The notes under the pieces are model-generated. The model saw nothing but the letters and a program-made list of their open reading frames with translations, did not search any database and was not told where the DNA came from. 6,495 nucleotides of DNA from DATAMF01 sp964472565 (lineage in GTDB: Bacteria; Chloroflexota; Anaerolineae; Aggregatilineales; Aggregatilineaceae). The position numbers and the translations under genes are program-made. The DNA is taken from assembly GCA_964472565.1 (NCBI GenBank), contig CAYYNB010000252.1, positions 1 through 6,495 on the forward strand. The letters run 5' to 3'. Below, piece by piece: positions 1 through 6,350 of this stretch. The number at the start of each line of letters is the position of its first letter. Positions within the stretch are counted from its first letter, which is position 1.

Positions 1-770
1 TGGACGTGATCGCACTGACGCGGTTCGGCGGCTACAGCGAGTATGTCTGGGTGCCCGCGATCCAGGTCTTTCCACGCCCGGCGAAATTCTCGCTGGAAGA
101 GGCGGCGGGGTTCCCGGTGGCGTATCTGACGGCGTATGCGTCACTGGGCGCGCTGGCGGGCATCAAACAAGGTGAGCATGTGCTGATCCAGGCGGCGGCG
201 GGCGGAGTCGGTCTGGCGGCAGTGGACATCTGCCGAATCTTCGGGGCGACGGTATACGGCACGGCGTCACCGCAGAAACATGATTTTCTGCGCGAGCGGG
301 GGGTGCAGTGTCCGATTGATTCCCGGCCCCTCGATGTTGAGCAGGAGATCAAACGGCTGACGAATGGGAAGGGGGTGCAGGGGGCGCTGGACGCAGTGGG
401 AGGGCATTCGTGGACGAAAAGCTACCGGAGCCTGTCGGTGGGGGGGCGGCTGGTGATGTGCGGGGTGTTTGCGCTGGCTCCCAAGCAGAATCGATCCGTG
501 TGGGCGGCGATCAAACTGGTGCTAACGATCCCCTGGCTGCGGTTTAACCCGATCTGGCTGACGAGCGACAACAAGGGCGTGCTGGGGTTGAACGTCGGTA
601 AGTTGTGGGAGCAGCAGGACATTGTGCGCCAATGGGTCGATCAACTGCTGGCATGGCAAGATAAACTGAACGTCCACGTGGATCGGGTTTTCCGATTTGA
701 GGAAGTGGCTGAAGCACACCGTTATATGCAGGAGCGGCGCAATATTGGCAAGGTGATCCTGATCCCTTAG
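1..770 (+). CDS. VAT-1-like zinc-free MDR oxidoreductase (NADPH:quinone reductase family), 5' partial
   Basis: The reading frame is open from the window edge (first full codon GAC at 3-5) to TAG at 768-770, giving 255 visible residues. Relatives are about 330-345 residues, so roughly 80 N-terminal residues lie outside; the GTG at 6 is internal, not the start. The visible part opens in the GroES-like domain (RFGGYSEYVWVP) and enters the Rossmann domain at AAAGGVG (about residues 64-70, nt 192-212), the glycine-rich NADPH loop typical of quinone oxidoreductases. TASPQKHDFLRERG is the usual second NADP-binding stretch. The C-terminal part (GVFALAPKQNRSVW, LNVGKLW, FRFEEVAEAHRYMQ, NIGKVILIP) resembles synaptic vesicle protein VAT-1 homologues more than classical Qor. 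No zinc-ligand cysteines are seen, as expected for the zinc-free branch. The likely role is cytosolic NADPH-dependent reduction of quinones or enones; the physiological substrate is unknown. It converges on the response regulator, sharing the stop region. Confidence 0.9.
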   Translation, partial: DVIALTRFGGYSEYVWVPAIQVFPRPAKFSLEEAAGFPVAYLTAYASLGALAGIKQGEHVLIQAAAGGVGLAAVDICRIFGATVYGTASPQKHDFLRERGVQCPIDSRPLDVEQEIKRLTNGKGVQGALDAVGGHSWTKSYRSLSVGGRLVMCGVFALAPKQNRSVWAAIKLVLTIPWLRFNPIWLTSDNKGVLGLNVGKLWEQQDIVRQWVDQLLAWQDKLNVHVDRVFRFEEVAEAHRYMQERRNIGKVILIP

Positions 771-1129
771 ACAGGCTGCAACAGGCGATCCACCATCGCG
801 TTAAAGGTCTGCATATCCAACGGTTTGGGCAGGAAGCCATCGGCGTTCAACTGGCGGGCTAACTCCTGGGCGTTGGGATGGGCTGAAAGCACCAGCACGG
901 GCGTATGCTTGAGCTGGTCCGTGCTGCGGATGAAACCCAGAACCGCGTCTCCGGCGGCGTAGGGCATCATCAGGTCAAGGATGATCAGATCGGGGCGGAT
1001 ATAAGAGGCCTGATAAAGTGCATCCAAACCATTCAGGGATGCTACAATCTCATGCCCCGCACGTTTGAGGATGAGTTGTAACATTTTTTGGAGTTCTTCA
1101 TCGTCTTCGACAATAAGGATAGTTGCCAT
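767..1129 (-). CDS. single-domain response regulator (CheY-like receiver)
   Basis: A 120-residue protein consisting only of a receiver domain, with no DNA-binding or enzymatic output domain. All conserved residues are present: acidic pair D9-D10 (ILIVEDDEE), phospho-acceptor D52 in LIILDLMMP, S82 in VLVLSAH as the switch Thr/Ser, and K102 in FLPKPLD followed by cis-Pro. The family accepts a phosphoryl group from a histidine kinase and acts by protein-protein contact. The frame is open upstream to a possible start at 1195, but the added 22 residues would run through the promoter; the ATG at 1127-1129 has a GAGG site 7 nt upstream and starts directly at the first receiver strand (MATILIVEDD), so I choose it. 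No kinase is in the window, so its partner is unknown. The stop (TAA, 767-769) overlaps the convergent gene's TAG. Confidence 0.93.
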   Translation of the reverse strand: MATILIVEDDEELQKMLQLILKRAGHEIVASLNGLDALYQASYIRPDLIILDLMMPYAAGDAVLGFIRSTDQLKHTPVLVLSAHPNAQELARQLNADGFLPKPLDMQTFNAMVDRLLQPV

Positions 1130-1136
1130 TTGATTT

Positions 1137-1140
1137 CCTC
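1137..1140 (-). promoter_or_regulatory. Shine-Dalgarno site that fixes the response regulator start
   Basis: On the minus strand GAGG followed by AAATCAA (7 nt) precedes the ATG at 1127-1129. The alternative upstream start at 1195 would make the promoter hexamers coding, so this site decides the start. Confidence 0.7.
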
Positions 1141-1162
1141 GGAATGTAGACCTACTTGTCTC

Positions 1163-1191
1163 ATTGTACGTCTGGACAAGGGCCGAGGCAA
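1163..1191 (-). promoter_or_regulatory. candidate sigma-70-type promoter of the response regulator
   Basis: Minus strand: TTGCCT (1191-1186, 4 of 6 to TTGACA), a 17-nt spacer, then TACAAT (1168-1163, 5 of 6 to TATAAT). Transcription would begin near 1156 and leave a leader of roughly 27 nt containing the ribosome site. It sits in the 114-nt gap (1130-1243) between the dehydratase stop and the regulator start, so the regulator can be expressed on its own. No convincing terminator for the dehydratase is visible in the same gap. Confidence 0.5.
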
Positions 1192-1243
1192 GCAAAAATA
1201 TGATAAACGGGTAGGCATTCGGTTTGGATCAGGTAACAAGTTT

Positions 1244-2188
1244 TCAATCAGCAAGAATACGGATCATTGTTTCTGCGTCTATATTGCCGCCGCTCAGAAT
1301 AACCCCTACCCGGCCTGAGAGCTGAACGGCCCCACTCAAAAGAGCAGCGACTCCCAGCGCGCCGGATGGCTCCACAACAAGCTTCATGCGGTAGAACAAA
1401 AAGCGTACGGCGTCGATGATGGCGACTTCGGTGACGGTCTGCATGTCGTCTACATACTGGCGGACGAGTGGAAACGTTACGCTGCCCAACGAGGGGGTGC
1501 GCGTGCCGTCGGCAATGGTCGGCGGATTGTGGACGGTGTGGAGTTCCCCGGTGCGGAAGGAACGTGTGGCGTCGTCGGCCAGTTCGGGTTCGATCCCGAT
1601 CACGCGGCAGGCCGGACAAAGTCCTTTGGCTGCAATCGCGGACCCACTCAGCAGACCGCCACCGCCACAGGGCACTAACAGGGCATCCAGCGGGGCGGTA
1701 TCCTGCACGAGTTCCAGCGCGGCGGTGCCCTGCCCGGCTACGATATTGATGTGATCGTAGGGGGGAATAATCGTATAGCCGTGTTCGGCGGCAAGCGATT
1801 CGGCCAGGGAGCGGCGATCCTGAGTCAGGTGATCGTAAATGACGAGTTCCGCGCCGTAGCCGGCGGTAGCTGCGCGTTTGGTGGCGGGTGCGTTGTCGGG
1901 CATCACGACGACAGCCCTGATTCCCATCGTTCGGCAGGCGAGGGCAACCGCCTGGGCATGATTGCCGGAGGAATAGGTGATGACGCCGCGCGCTTGTTCG
2001 ACATCGGAAAGCTGGATGATGGCATTAAAGGCACCACGCGCCTTAAACGCCCCGATCCGCTGGAAATTTTCACACTTCAAAAAGATTTCTGCGCCGACCT
2101 GCTGATTCAGGGTGCGGGCGGTAAGTACAGGGGTGCGATGGATGTACGGGCGAAGACGGTCGCTGGCGGCCTGGACAAGTTCAAACAT
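1244..2188 (-). CDS. PLP-dependent serine/threonine dehydratase, serine racemase-like
   Basis: A 314-residue fold-type II PLP enzyme. It should deaminate L-threonine or L-serine to the 2-oxo acid plus ammonia, or racemise serine, in the cytosol. Visible motifs: the PLP-lysine K49 in KCENFQRIGAFKARGA; SSGNHAQA (73-80), where S74 sits at the position of the second catalytic base (Ser84) of mammalian serine racemase; the phosphate-binding GGGG loop (175-178); and SGGN (299-302), whose Ser contacts the pyridine nitrogen. The EPELADD stretch gives E200, A204 and D206, matching the Mg/Ca site of serine racemase and threo-3-hydroxyaspartate dehydratase. There is no C-terminal ACT-like regulatory domain, so this is not the long isoleucine-feedback IlvA; it is the short catabolic type. 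The exact substrate cannot be read from sequence. The ATG has AGGAG at 2195-2199, 6 nt upstream. It begins 30 nt after the permease gene at 2219-3109 and may be read with it. Confidence 0.93.
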   Translation of the reverse strand: MFELVQAASDRLRPYIHRTPVLTARTLNQQVGAEIFLKCENFQRIGAFKARGAFNAIIQLSDVEQARGVITYSSGNHAQAVALACRTMGIRAVVVMPDNAPATKRAATAGYGAELVIYDHLTQDRRSLAESLAAEHGYTIIPPYDHINIVAGQGTAALELVQDTAPLDALLVPCGGGGLLSGSAIAAKGLCPACRVIGIEPELADDATRSFRTGELHTVHNPPTIADGTRTPSLGSVTFPLVRQYVDDMQTVTEVAIIDAVRFLFYRMKLVVEPSGALGVAALLSGAVQLSGRVGVILSGGNIDAETMIRILAD

Positions 2189-2218
2189 GGTGATCTCCTG
2201 TAGAACGGGGTGATTATA

Positions 2219-3109
2219 TCACAACCGTTCGGCGGCACGCAGGGTGAGGTACCACAACACGCGCAGCAAGAGTTCGCGCACCAGAAAGGTGAGGCTGATC
2301 AACAGCCCGGCCCACAGGGGATGGAGATCGAGCAGATAGGCCCCGGCAGAGCCAAACGTAAACAGCATGAGATAGCGGGCACTGAGGGCGGGATAGATGG
2401 GCGCTTTCCCTAAAAAGGTGAGGATTAGCGTCGCGCTGCAAACATCCAGCAGCCACATGCCCAGCGCGGCTAAAAGGGCGCTGGAGATGGCGCTGCGGAC
2501 GGAGGTGGAGAGCGAACTGCCCGCCAGTGCGGCGGCGATCATCAAGGCGAACTGCTGGGCGCGATCAATGAGGAAGATGATCATACCGCTGATGATGCTG
2601 AGCATGAATACCGCTGCGGGGTTGAGGATGGGAAACTGGCGGTAGATGGTCAACGCGCTGAGAACACCCAACCCAACGGCAGTGAAGATGAGGATGATTG
2701 CGAGGCGGCGCAGCATATAGCGGATGCGCCAGAGCGCGCCAGCGGCTTTTTCGAGGACCAGGGTTTCGGTGCGGATGGGGGAAATGCGCAGGGTTTCCCA
2801 GGTGCCCTGTTCGCGCTCGCGGGCGATGGTCGGGGCGAGGGCGATACTGAGGGGGAAGGACCAGGGGAACAGTGAGGGTAGGAGCAGAAAGAGAAGGGGC
2901 AAACAGACACAAGCGCTCATGTAGGTGCCAGGGGCGTATAAAAAGGCGGCGACATACAGGATGGGGAAGATGATCAACGGGACGCTTAGGATATTGCGCA
3001 TGAGATCGGGAACATGGTTCCAGAGCGGCGGGTAATTTTTCTCGCGCTGGTAGACGGTGTGATGGGCCGGCGTAAACAAGAGTGTGCGCAGCAGATGCCA
3101 GGATGACAC
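2219..3109 (-). CDS. ABC-2-type permease-like integral membrane protein (second of a tandem pair)
   Basis: A 296-residue protein with about six hydrophobic segments (roughly 40-59, 66-95, 136-155, 165-198, 206-231 and 250-275). After the second segment comes REREQGTWETLRISPI (97-112), the cytosolic coupling-helix-like motif of ABC-2 permeases (typically ERExGTLExLLxTP). It therefore probably forms part of an ABC exporter or a membrane-remodelling complex. It is a clear paralogue of the protein at 3281-4144: both begin MSSW, carry PPLW near residue 28, IDRxQQF (here 181-187) and LLDV (220-223), and end TLRAA. No ATPase is encoded nearby. The start is GTG (3107-3109), supported by AAGGA 6 nt upstream and by the shared MSSW N-terminus. 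It lies 171 nt behind its paralogue with a candidate promoter between them, and 30 nt ahead of the dehydratase. Cargo is unknown. Confidence 0.8.
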   Translation of the reverse strand: MSSWHLLRTLLFTPAHHTVYQREKNYPPLWNHVPDLMRNILSVPLIIFPILYVAAFLYAPGTYMSACVCLPLLFLLLPSLFPWSFPLSIALAPTIAREREQGTWETLRISPIRTETLVLEKAAGALWRIRYMLRRLAIILIFTAVGLGVLSALTIYRQFPILNPAAVFMLSIISGMIIFLIDRAQQFALMIAAALAGSSLSTSVRSAISSALLAALGMWLLDVCSATLILTFLGKAPIYPALSARYLMLFTFGSAGAYLLDLHPLWAGLLISLTFLVRELLLRVLWYLTLRAAERL

Positions 3110-3115
3110 GATTTT

Positions 3116-3120
3116 TCCTT
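3116..3120 (-). promoter_or_regulatory. Shine-Dalgarno site supporting a GTG start
   Basis: Minus strand AAGGA lies 6 nt before the GTG at 3107-3109; a further GGAGG is at 3123-3127, 13 nt from the start. Together with the N-terminal MSSW shared with the paralogue, this supports GTG as the true start. Confidence 0.65.
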
Positions 3121-3179
3121 TACCTCCTCGCTGCCTGATCGTCTTTCGCCGCGAGCAGTCCGATCGGTGAGGTCACTTT

Positions 3180-3185
3180 ATTATA
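3180..3185 (-). promoter_or_regulatory. consensus -10 box (TATAAT) upstream of the second permease gene
   Basis: A perfect TATAAT on the minus strand, 70 nt before the GTG start. No good -35 hexamer is found 16-18 nt upstream; the region there is GGTTTTCCGCCCCCC-like. A start near 3173 would give a leader of about 64 nt, including the CCGATCGG palindrome at 3160-3167, a possible operator or chance. It would let the second permease and the dehydratase be expressed without the first permease. Confidence 0.42.
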
Positions 3186-3217
3186 GGTGTTGGGGGGCGG
3201 AAAACCGGAAAACAGAA

Positions 3218-3237
3218 CAACAAAACAACAAAACAAC
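3218..3237. repeat. short tandem octamer repeat in an A-rich spacer
   Basis: The unit CAACAAAA occurs 2.5 times in the 171-nt gap between the two permease genes (3110-3280). The flanks are similarly A-rich on the plus strand (3197-3280), so a transcript of the permease genes would carry a long U-rich, nearly C/U-only stretch right after the first stop codon. I see no GC-rich hairpin before it that would make a standard terminator. Confidence 0.55.
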
Positions 3238-3280
3238 CCCAAAACAGGAGAGCAAAAAAGCAAGCGCAAAGAAAAATTAG

Positions 3281-4144
3281 CTATTGAGCGGCGCGCAGAG
3301 TCCAGGCCCAGAGGATACGCACGGCGATCTCACGCACAGCGAGAGTCAGCAGGACCGCCAGCAGCACCGACACGGATGGCATGGCGAAGGCGTAGGTGGG
3401 TGTGGAACCAAGCGCAGCTATCACTTCGAGGGATGTGGACCAGTCGGGCTGGAGACTGTGCAGCAGGACGGCGAAACTCACATCCAGGAGCGAGAGGATC
3501 AAGACGGCTAAGGCGGCTCCGGGTAGGGCAGCGCGGGCCGAGGACGATGAAGCACTGGCGGCTAACATGGAGACGACCAACAGAACGAACTGCTGGAGGC
3601 GGTCAATCATAAAGATAGCCGCGCTCAAAAAAGGGATGAGCAGTGCTGCCGAGCATAAAATAGCGGTGGGCTGGCGCGATTCGCCCAGTTCGCTGTAGAG
3701 CGGGTTGGCCCAGAAGGATATGGCGCTGATCACAAGCGCGGTGATGATAAGCAGCGCACTGATGACTCGAAGCGGGCCGCGCAGCCACCATAACATGGCG
3801 CGGGCTTTGGCGAGAATGAGTTGATCGAGGGTCAGCGGCGTGGTGCGCAGAATGTCCCAGGTGGCGCGTTCGCGTTCATTGACGATGATCGGGGCGATGG
3901 TCAGGGAGAAAAAGATTAAACTCAACAGCAGACTCCCGGCCATAAAAAGAAGCAGATTCCTCACGAAAAAACCAAGCATGGTGCAGGCATAACACAGGAC
4001 ACCGCCAAACAGCAGCATTTCGCCCGTGGCACGTGAGGCCAGATGTGTCGCGCCCCGGTACCAGAGCGGAGGACGGCTGATCGCGCGGCGGAAAATGGGA
4101 TTATCGATAGTCGCTAAACTGTGAAGAATTTTCCAGGAACTCAT
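3281..4144 (-). CDS. ABC-2-type permease-like integral membrane protein (first of a tandem pair)
   Basis: A 287-residue protein with about six hydrophobic segments (roughly 43-60, 63-88, 125-145, 161-180, 186-220 region and 250-275). NERERATWDILRTTPL (89-104) follows the second segment and matches the cytosolic ERExxTxxxLxxTP motif of ABC-2 permeases. The N-terminal DNPIFRRAISRPPLW (14-28) recalls the NPxxxxE/R amphipathic N-terminus of such permeases. IDRLQQF (180-186) and LLDV (219-222) align almost position for position with the paralogue at 2219-3109, offset by one residue. ATG at 4142-4144 has GGAG (4150-4153) 5 nt upstream. It is the first gene of the minus-strand run and is divergent from the lipoprotein gene across 155 nt. 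The ATP-binding subunit is missing from the window. Substrate is unknown; a heterodimer with its paralogue is the simplest inference. Confidence 0.8.
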   Translation of the reverse strand: MSSWKILHSLATIDNPIFRRAISRPPLWYRGATHLASRATGEMLLFGGVLCYACTMLGFFVRNLLLFMAGSLLLSLIFFSLTIAPIIVNERERATWDILRTTPLTLDQLILAKARAMLWWLRGPLRVISALLIITALVISAISFWANPLYSELGESRQPTAILCSAALLIPFLSAAIFMIDRLQQFVLLVVSMLAASASSSSARAALPGAALAVLILSLLDVSFAVLLHSLQPDWSTSLEVIAALGSTPTYAFAMPSVSVLLAVLLTLAVREIAVRILWAWTLRAAQ

Positions 4145-4299
4145 AATGGCTCCGAGTCTACGATTGTATATACACGGGCAGTGCGCTTTCCCCGCACACC
4201 GGGAAAAAGGGTGTTCGTTTCAAAGTGGATGCGCTATGATATTTTGCTGTTCTGATCGTGTATTGATTAACGAATAAACGAATAAAGGAGCAAACTCAG
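4145..4299. promoter_or_regulatory. divergent intergenic region, candidate promoters both ways
   Basis: The 155-nt gap separates the first permease (minus) and the lipoprotein (plus), so both promoters should lie here. Plus strand: TATGAT at 4235-4240 is a plausible -10 for the lipoprotein, with no good -35. Minus strand: TATACAAT-like sequence around 4166-4174 (TACAAT) is a weak -10 for the permease, again without a clear -35. An imperfectly needed detail near the lipoprotein start is the tandem octamer ACGAATAA at 4270-4277 and 4278-4285, immediately before the AAAGGAG ribosome site (4284-4290). Confidence 0.3.
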
Positions 4300-4752
4300 A
4301 TGAAACGTCTGGTGATGATGATTGTGGTGGGATTGGCGCTGGCGGCGTGCGGTTCGGGGGATGGCAAGTGGGTGGATAACGCATATACGGCGGTGGGTGA
4401 CGATACCGACCCCGATAAGCTGGTTAAAACAACGGTGTTCCAGCCGAGCGATGATCTGAATGTGGTGGTGGTGCTGGCGTCGCATAACCGGGACCTGGCG
4501 GCGATGGCCGTGTTTACCGATCCGACCGGGCGGGCGATTCCGACGGATGTGCTGGAACTGGATAAAACGGTAGGGCCGGTGATGTTTGGGCTGGATTTTG
4601 AACAATCCGGCGGGCAGAGTTGGGCGGCGGGGGATTGGCGGGTCGAAGTGTATGTGGGCGAACCCCAGAAAAACGTCGATTTTGCGCCGACAGAAGACAA
4701 TTTTCAGACCGGGATCAACTTCCGTGTGGAAGCGCCTGCACAGGCGGGATAA
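4300..4752 (+). CDS. small secreted lipoprotein of unknown function
   Basis: A 150-residue protein with a type II (lipoprotein) signal peptide: KR at 2-3, a hydrophobic core VMMIVVGLALA, and lipobox LAAC with the lipidated cysteine at 17. Residue +2 is Gly. The mature part would be about 134 residues, membrane-anchored on the outside of the cytoplasmic membrane. It is acidic, has no further cysteine, no membrane segment and no catalytic motif I recognise. Alternating hydrophobic strands (LNVVVVLASHN, AAMAVFTDP, VGPVMFGLDF, GDWRVEVYVG, GINFRVEAP) suggest a small beta-sandwich; the GDWRVEVYV pattern is common in Ig-like or C2-like folds, but that is inference. AAAGGAG ends 9 nt before the ATG at 4300. 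It stands alone, divergent from the permease pair and 126 nt before gdhA. A role as an accessory to the permeases is possible but not shown. Confidence 0.85.
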   Translation: MKRLVMMIVVGLALAACGSGDGKWVDNAYTAVGDDTDPDKLVKTTVFQPSDDLNVVVVLASHNRDLAAMAVFTDPTGRAIPTDVLELDKTVGPVMFGLDFEQSGGQSWAAGDWRVEVYVGEPQKNVDFAPTEDNFQTGINFRVEAPAQAG

Positions 4753-4878
4753 TTGAGAAGTATAGTGTACCTTTTCACAAGCTTTTGGTGAGCTTTAGCT
4801 ACTGTGCAGGAGACAAAAGAATGTAGTATACTTTAATTATGCAGTTTAACTATTGGTTAGATTCACCAAGGAGACGTT
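4753..4878 (+). promoter_or_regulatory. AT-rich gdhA upstream region with candidate -10 and ribosome site
   Basis: This 126-nt gap is far more AT-rich than the genes around it. TATACT at 4827-4832 is the best -10 candidate, inside the 8-bp palindrome AGTATACT (4825-4832); the -35 region (TGTGCA at 4803-4808, 18-nt spacer) is weak. A start near 4839 would leave a leader of about 40 nt. AAGGAG (4868-4873) is 5 nt before the gdhA ATG and is a strong ribosome site. A small AAGCT/AGCTT inverted repeat (4779-4783, 4791-4795) is also present; I do not assign it a role. Confidence 0.4.
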
Positions 4879-6156
4879 ATGGTTGTCCAAGCTAAGGTTG
4901 CCGAGCACATCAATCCTTACGAGGTCGCCCTGCGCCAGTATGATCGTGCGGTAGCTTACTTAGATTTACCTCAAGGAATTAGAGCCTTTTTGCGGTACCC
5001 CAAGCGGGAATTTTCCGTTAATTTCCCTGTTCGGATGGATAACGGCGATATTAATATTTTCTCCGGCTACCGTGTGCATCACAGCACGGTGTTGGGACCA
5101 TCGAAGGGTGGTATCCGGTACGCGAAGAACGTTGATCTGGATGAAGTGCGCGCGCTGGCGATGTGGATGACCTGGAAGTGCTCGCTGGTCGGGCTGCCCT
5201 ACGGCGGCGCGAAAGGCGGCGTGATCTGCGATCCGTATAACATGAGCCAGGCCGAACTGGAACGGCTGACCCGGCGGTATACGAGCGAAATCAGCATCAT
5301 GATCAGCCCGCACGGTGATATTCCCGCGCCGGATATGGGCACCAACGCGCAGACGATGGCCTGGATGATGGATACCTACAGCATGACGGTGGGGTATTCG
5401 GTCCCGGCGATTGTGACCGGCAAGCCGCTGAACATCGGCGGGAGCCAGGGGCGCACCGAGGCAACCGGACGCGGCGTGATTATCTGCATGGATGAGGCGC
5501 TGCGGCGGATGGGGCATAATGATCCGTCCCAGATTCGCGTGGCGGTGCAGGGCTTCGGCAACGTGGGCACCTACGCAGCCAAACATGCCTTTGATCTGGG
5601 CTACAAGGTGATCGCCGTCAGCGATGTGACGGGCGGTTACACGAACGAAAACGGCCTGGATATTGATGATGTGATGGCGTACACGCGCACAACGAAACAT
5701 AACGTGCTCGAAGGCTATAAAAACGCGGACAAGATCACGAACAGCGAACTGCTGGCGCTGCCGTGTGACGTGCTGGCCCCGTGCGCGATGGAAAACCAGA
5801 TCACAGATGCGAACGCGAATGATATTAAGGCGTTCCTGATCGTGGAAGGCGCGAACGGCCCGACCACACCCGAAGCGGACGATATTCTGTTCCACAAGGG
5901 CGTGGAGATTATCCCGGATATTCTGGCGAACGCAGGCGGCGTAACGGTCTCCTACTTCGAGTGGGTGCAAGGGCTGCAATCGTTCTTCTGGGATGTGGAA
6001 GAGGTCAACCGGCAGCTACGGCGCGTCCTGATCCGCGCTTATGATGAGGTGGTCCGCATCAAGGAGCAGTACAAGGTCGATACCCGTACGGCGGCGCAGA
6101 TCACGGCGATCAAGCGCGTGGGGGATGCGACCCGCACACGGGGCATTTACCCGTAA
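4879..6156 (+). CDS. gdhA: glutamate dehydrogenase (Glu/Leu/Phe/Val dehydrogenase family)
   Basis: A complete 425-residue enzyme, the usual length of the hexameric 45-kDa GDH class found in archaea and many bacteria. It catalyses reversible oxidative deamination of L-glutamate to 2-oxoglutarate and ammonia in the cytosol. Substrate-domain motifs: GPSKGGIRY (73-81) with K76, W99-K100 in MTWKCSLVGLPYGGAKGG, catalytic K112 (LPYGGAKGG), and catalytic D152 in DIPAPDMGT. TGKPLNIGGSQGRTEATG (180-197) leads into the Rossmann domain with GFGNVG at 225-230. The second strand ends in VSDVTGG (247-253); S248-D249 do not by themselves settle NAD versus NADP. ANAGGVTVSYFEW (350-362) is the conserved C-terminal active-site stretch. 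The related leucine or phenylalanine dehydrogenases are shorter and differ in these motifs. ATG at 4879 is set by AAGGAG 5 nt upstream. The first 60 codons are notably AT-rich compared with the rest. A strong hairpin follows 56 nt after the stop. Confidence 0.97.
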   Translation: MVVQAKVAEHINPYEVALRQYDRAVAYLDLPQGIRAFLRYPKREFSVNFPVRMDNGDINIFSGYRVHHSTVLGPSKGGIRYAKNVDLDEVRALAMWMTWKCSLVGLPYGGAKGGVICDPYNMSQAELERLTRRYTSEISIMISPHGDIPAPDMGTNAQTMAWMMDTYSMTVGYSVPAIVTGKPLNIGGSQGRTEATGRGVIICMDEALRRMGHNDPSQIRVAVQGFGNVGTYAAKHAFDLGYKVIAVSDVTGGYTNENGLDIDDVMAYTRTTKHNVLEGYKNADKITNSELLALPCDVLAPCAMENQITDANANDIKAFLIVEGANGPTTPEADDILFHKGVEIIPDILANAGGVTVSYFEWVQGLQSFFWDVEEVNRQLRRVLIRAYDEVVRIKEQYKVDTRTAAQITAIKRVGDATRTRGIYP

Positions 6157-6212
6157 ATCGGTCACTTTCGGACAAACGCGAGGTCGATTATTCGTCTCGC
6201 CATATGTCTCTC

Positions 6213-6240
6213 GTGAGGGCGCAGTCCTCAGCGCCCTCAC
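6213..6240 (+). terminator. probable gdhA transcription terminator hairpin
   Basis: A perfect 10-bp inverted repeat, GTGAGGGCGC (6213-6222) and GCGCCCTCAC (6231-6240), with an 8-nt loop AGTCCTCA, begins 56 nt after the gdhA stop. The stem is strong and GC-rich. The following TGCTTGTATA has only scattered T residues, so it is a poor classical intrinsic terminator; it may also act as a 3'-end stabilising structure. Confidence 0.6.
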
Positions 6241-6350
6241 TGCTTGTATAGGGGTGATTAACAGACGAGATTGATACTAAAGAGGCGAACCGGCAACCCA
6301 ACCTTTTTCTAACGGGCCGCAGGTTAGGGAATGGTAAAAGTAGGCACCTT

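Noticed and set aside
1130..1195. Extended N-terminus of the response regulator (22 extra residues)
   Set aside because: The extra stretch covers the best promoter candidate and a ribosome site, and receivers start directly at the first strand as with the 1129 start.
1751..2203. Plus-strand open frame of 150 codons over the dehydratase
   Set aside because: Antisense shadow; Gly-rich with no recognisable motif, and the dehydratase on the other strand has all family motifs.
3187..3612. Plus-strand open frame of 141 codons across the permease 3' end
   Set aside because: Antisense to a convincing membrane protein; its translation is Arg/Gly/Lys-rich low complexity with no ribosome site.
4779..4795. 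AAGCT/AGCTT inverted repeat after the lipoprotein gene as a terminator
   Set aside because: Only 5 bp with a 7-nt loop and no following T tract; too weak.
4966..5979. Minus-strand open frame of 337 codons inside gdhA
   Set aside because: Long because of GC-rich codon structure; His/Arg-rich translation with no domain, fully antisense to an intact conserved enzyme.
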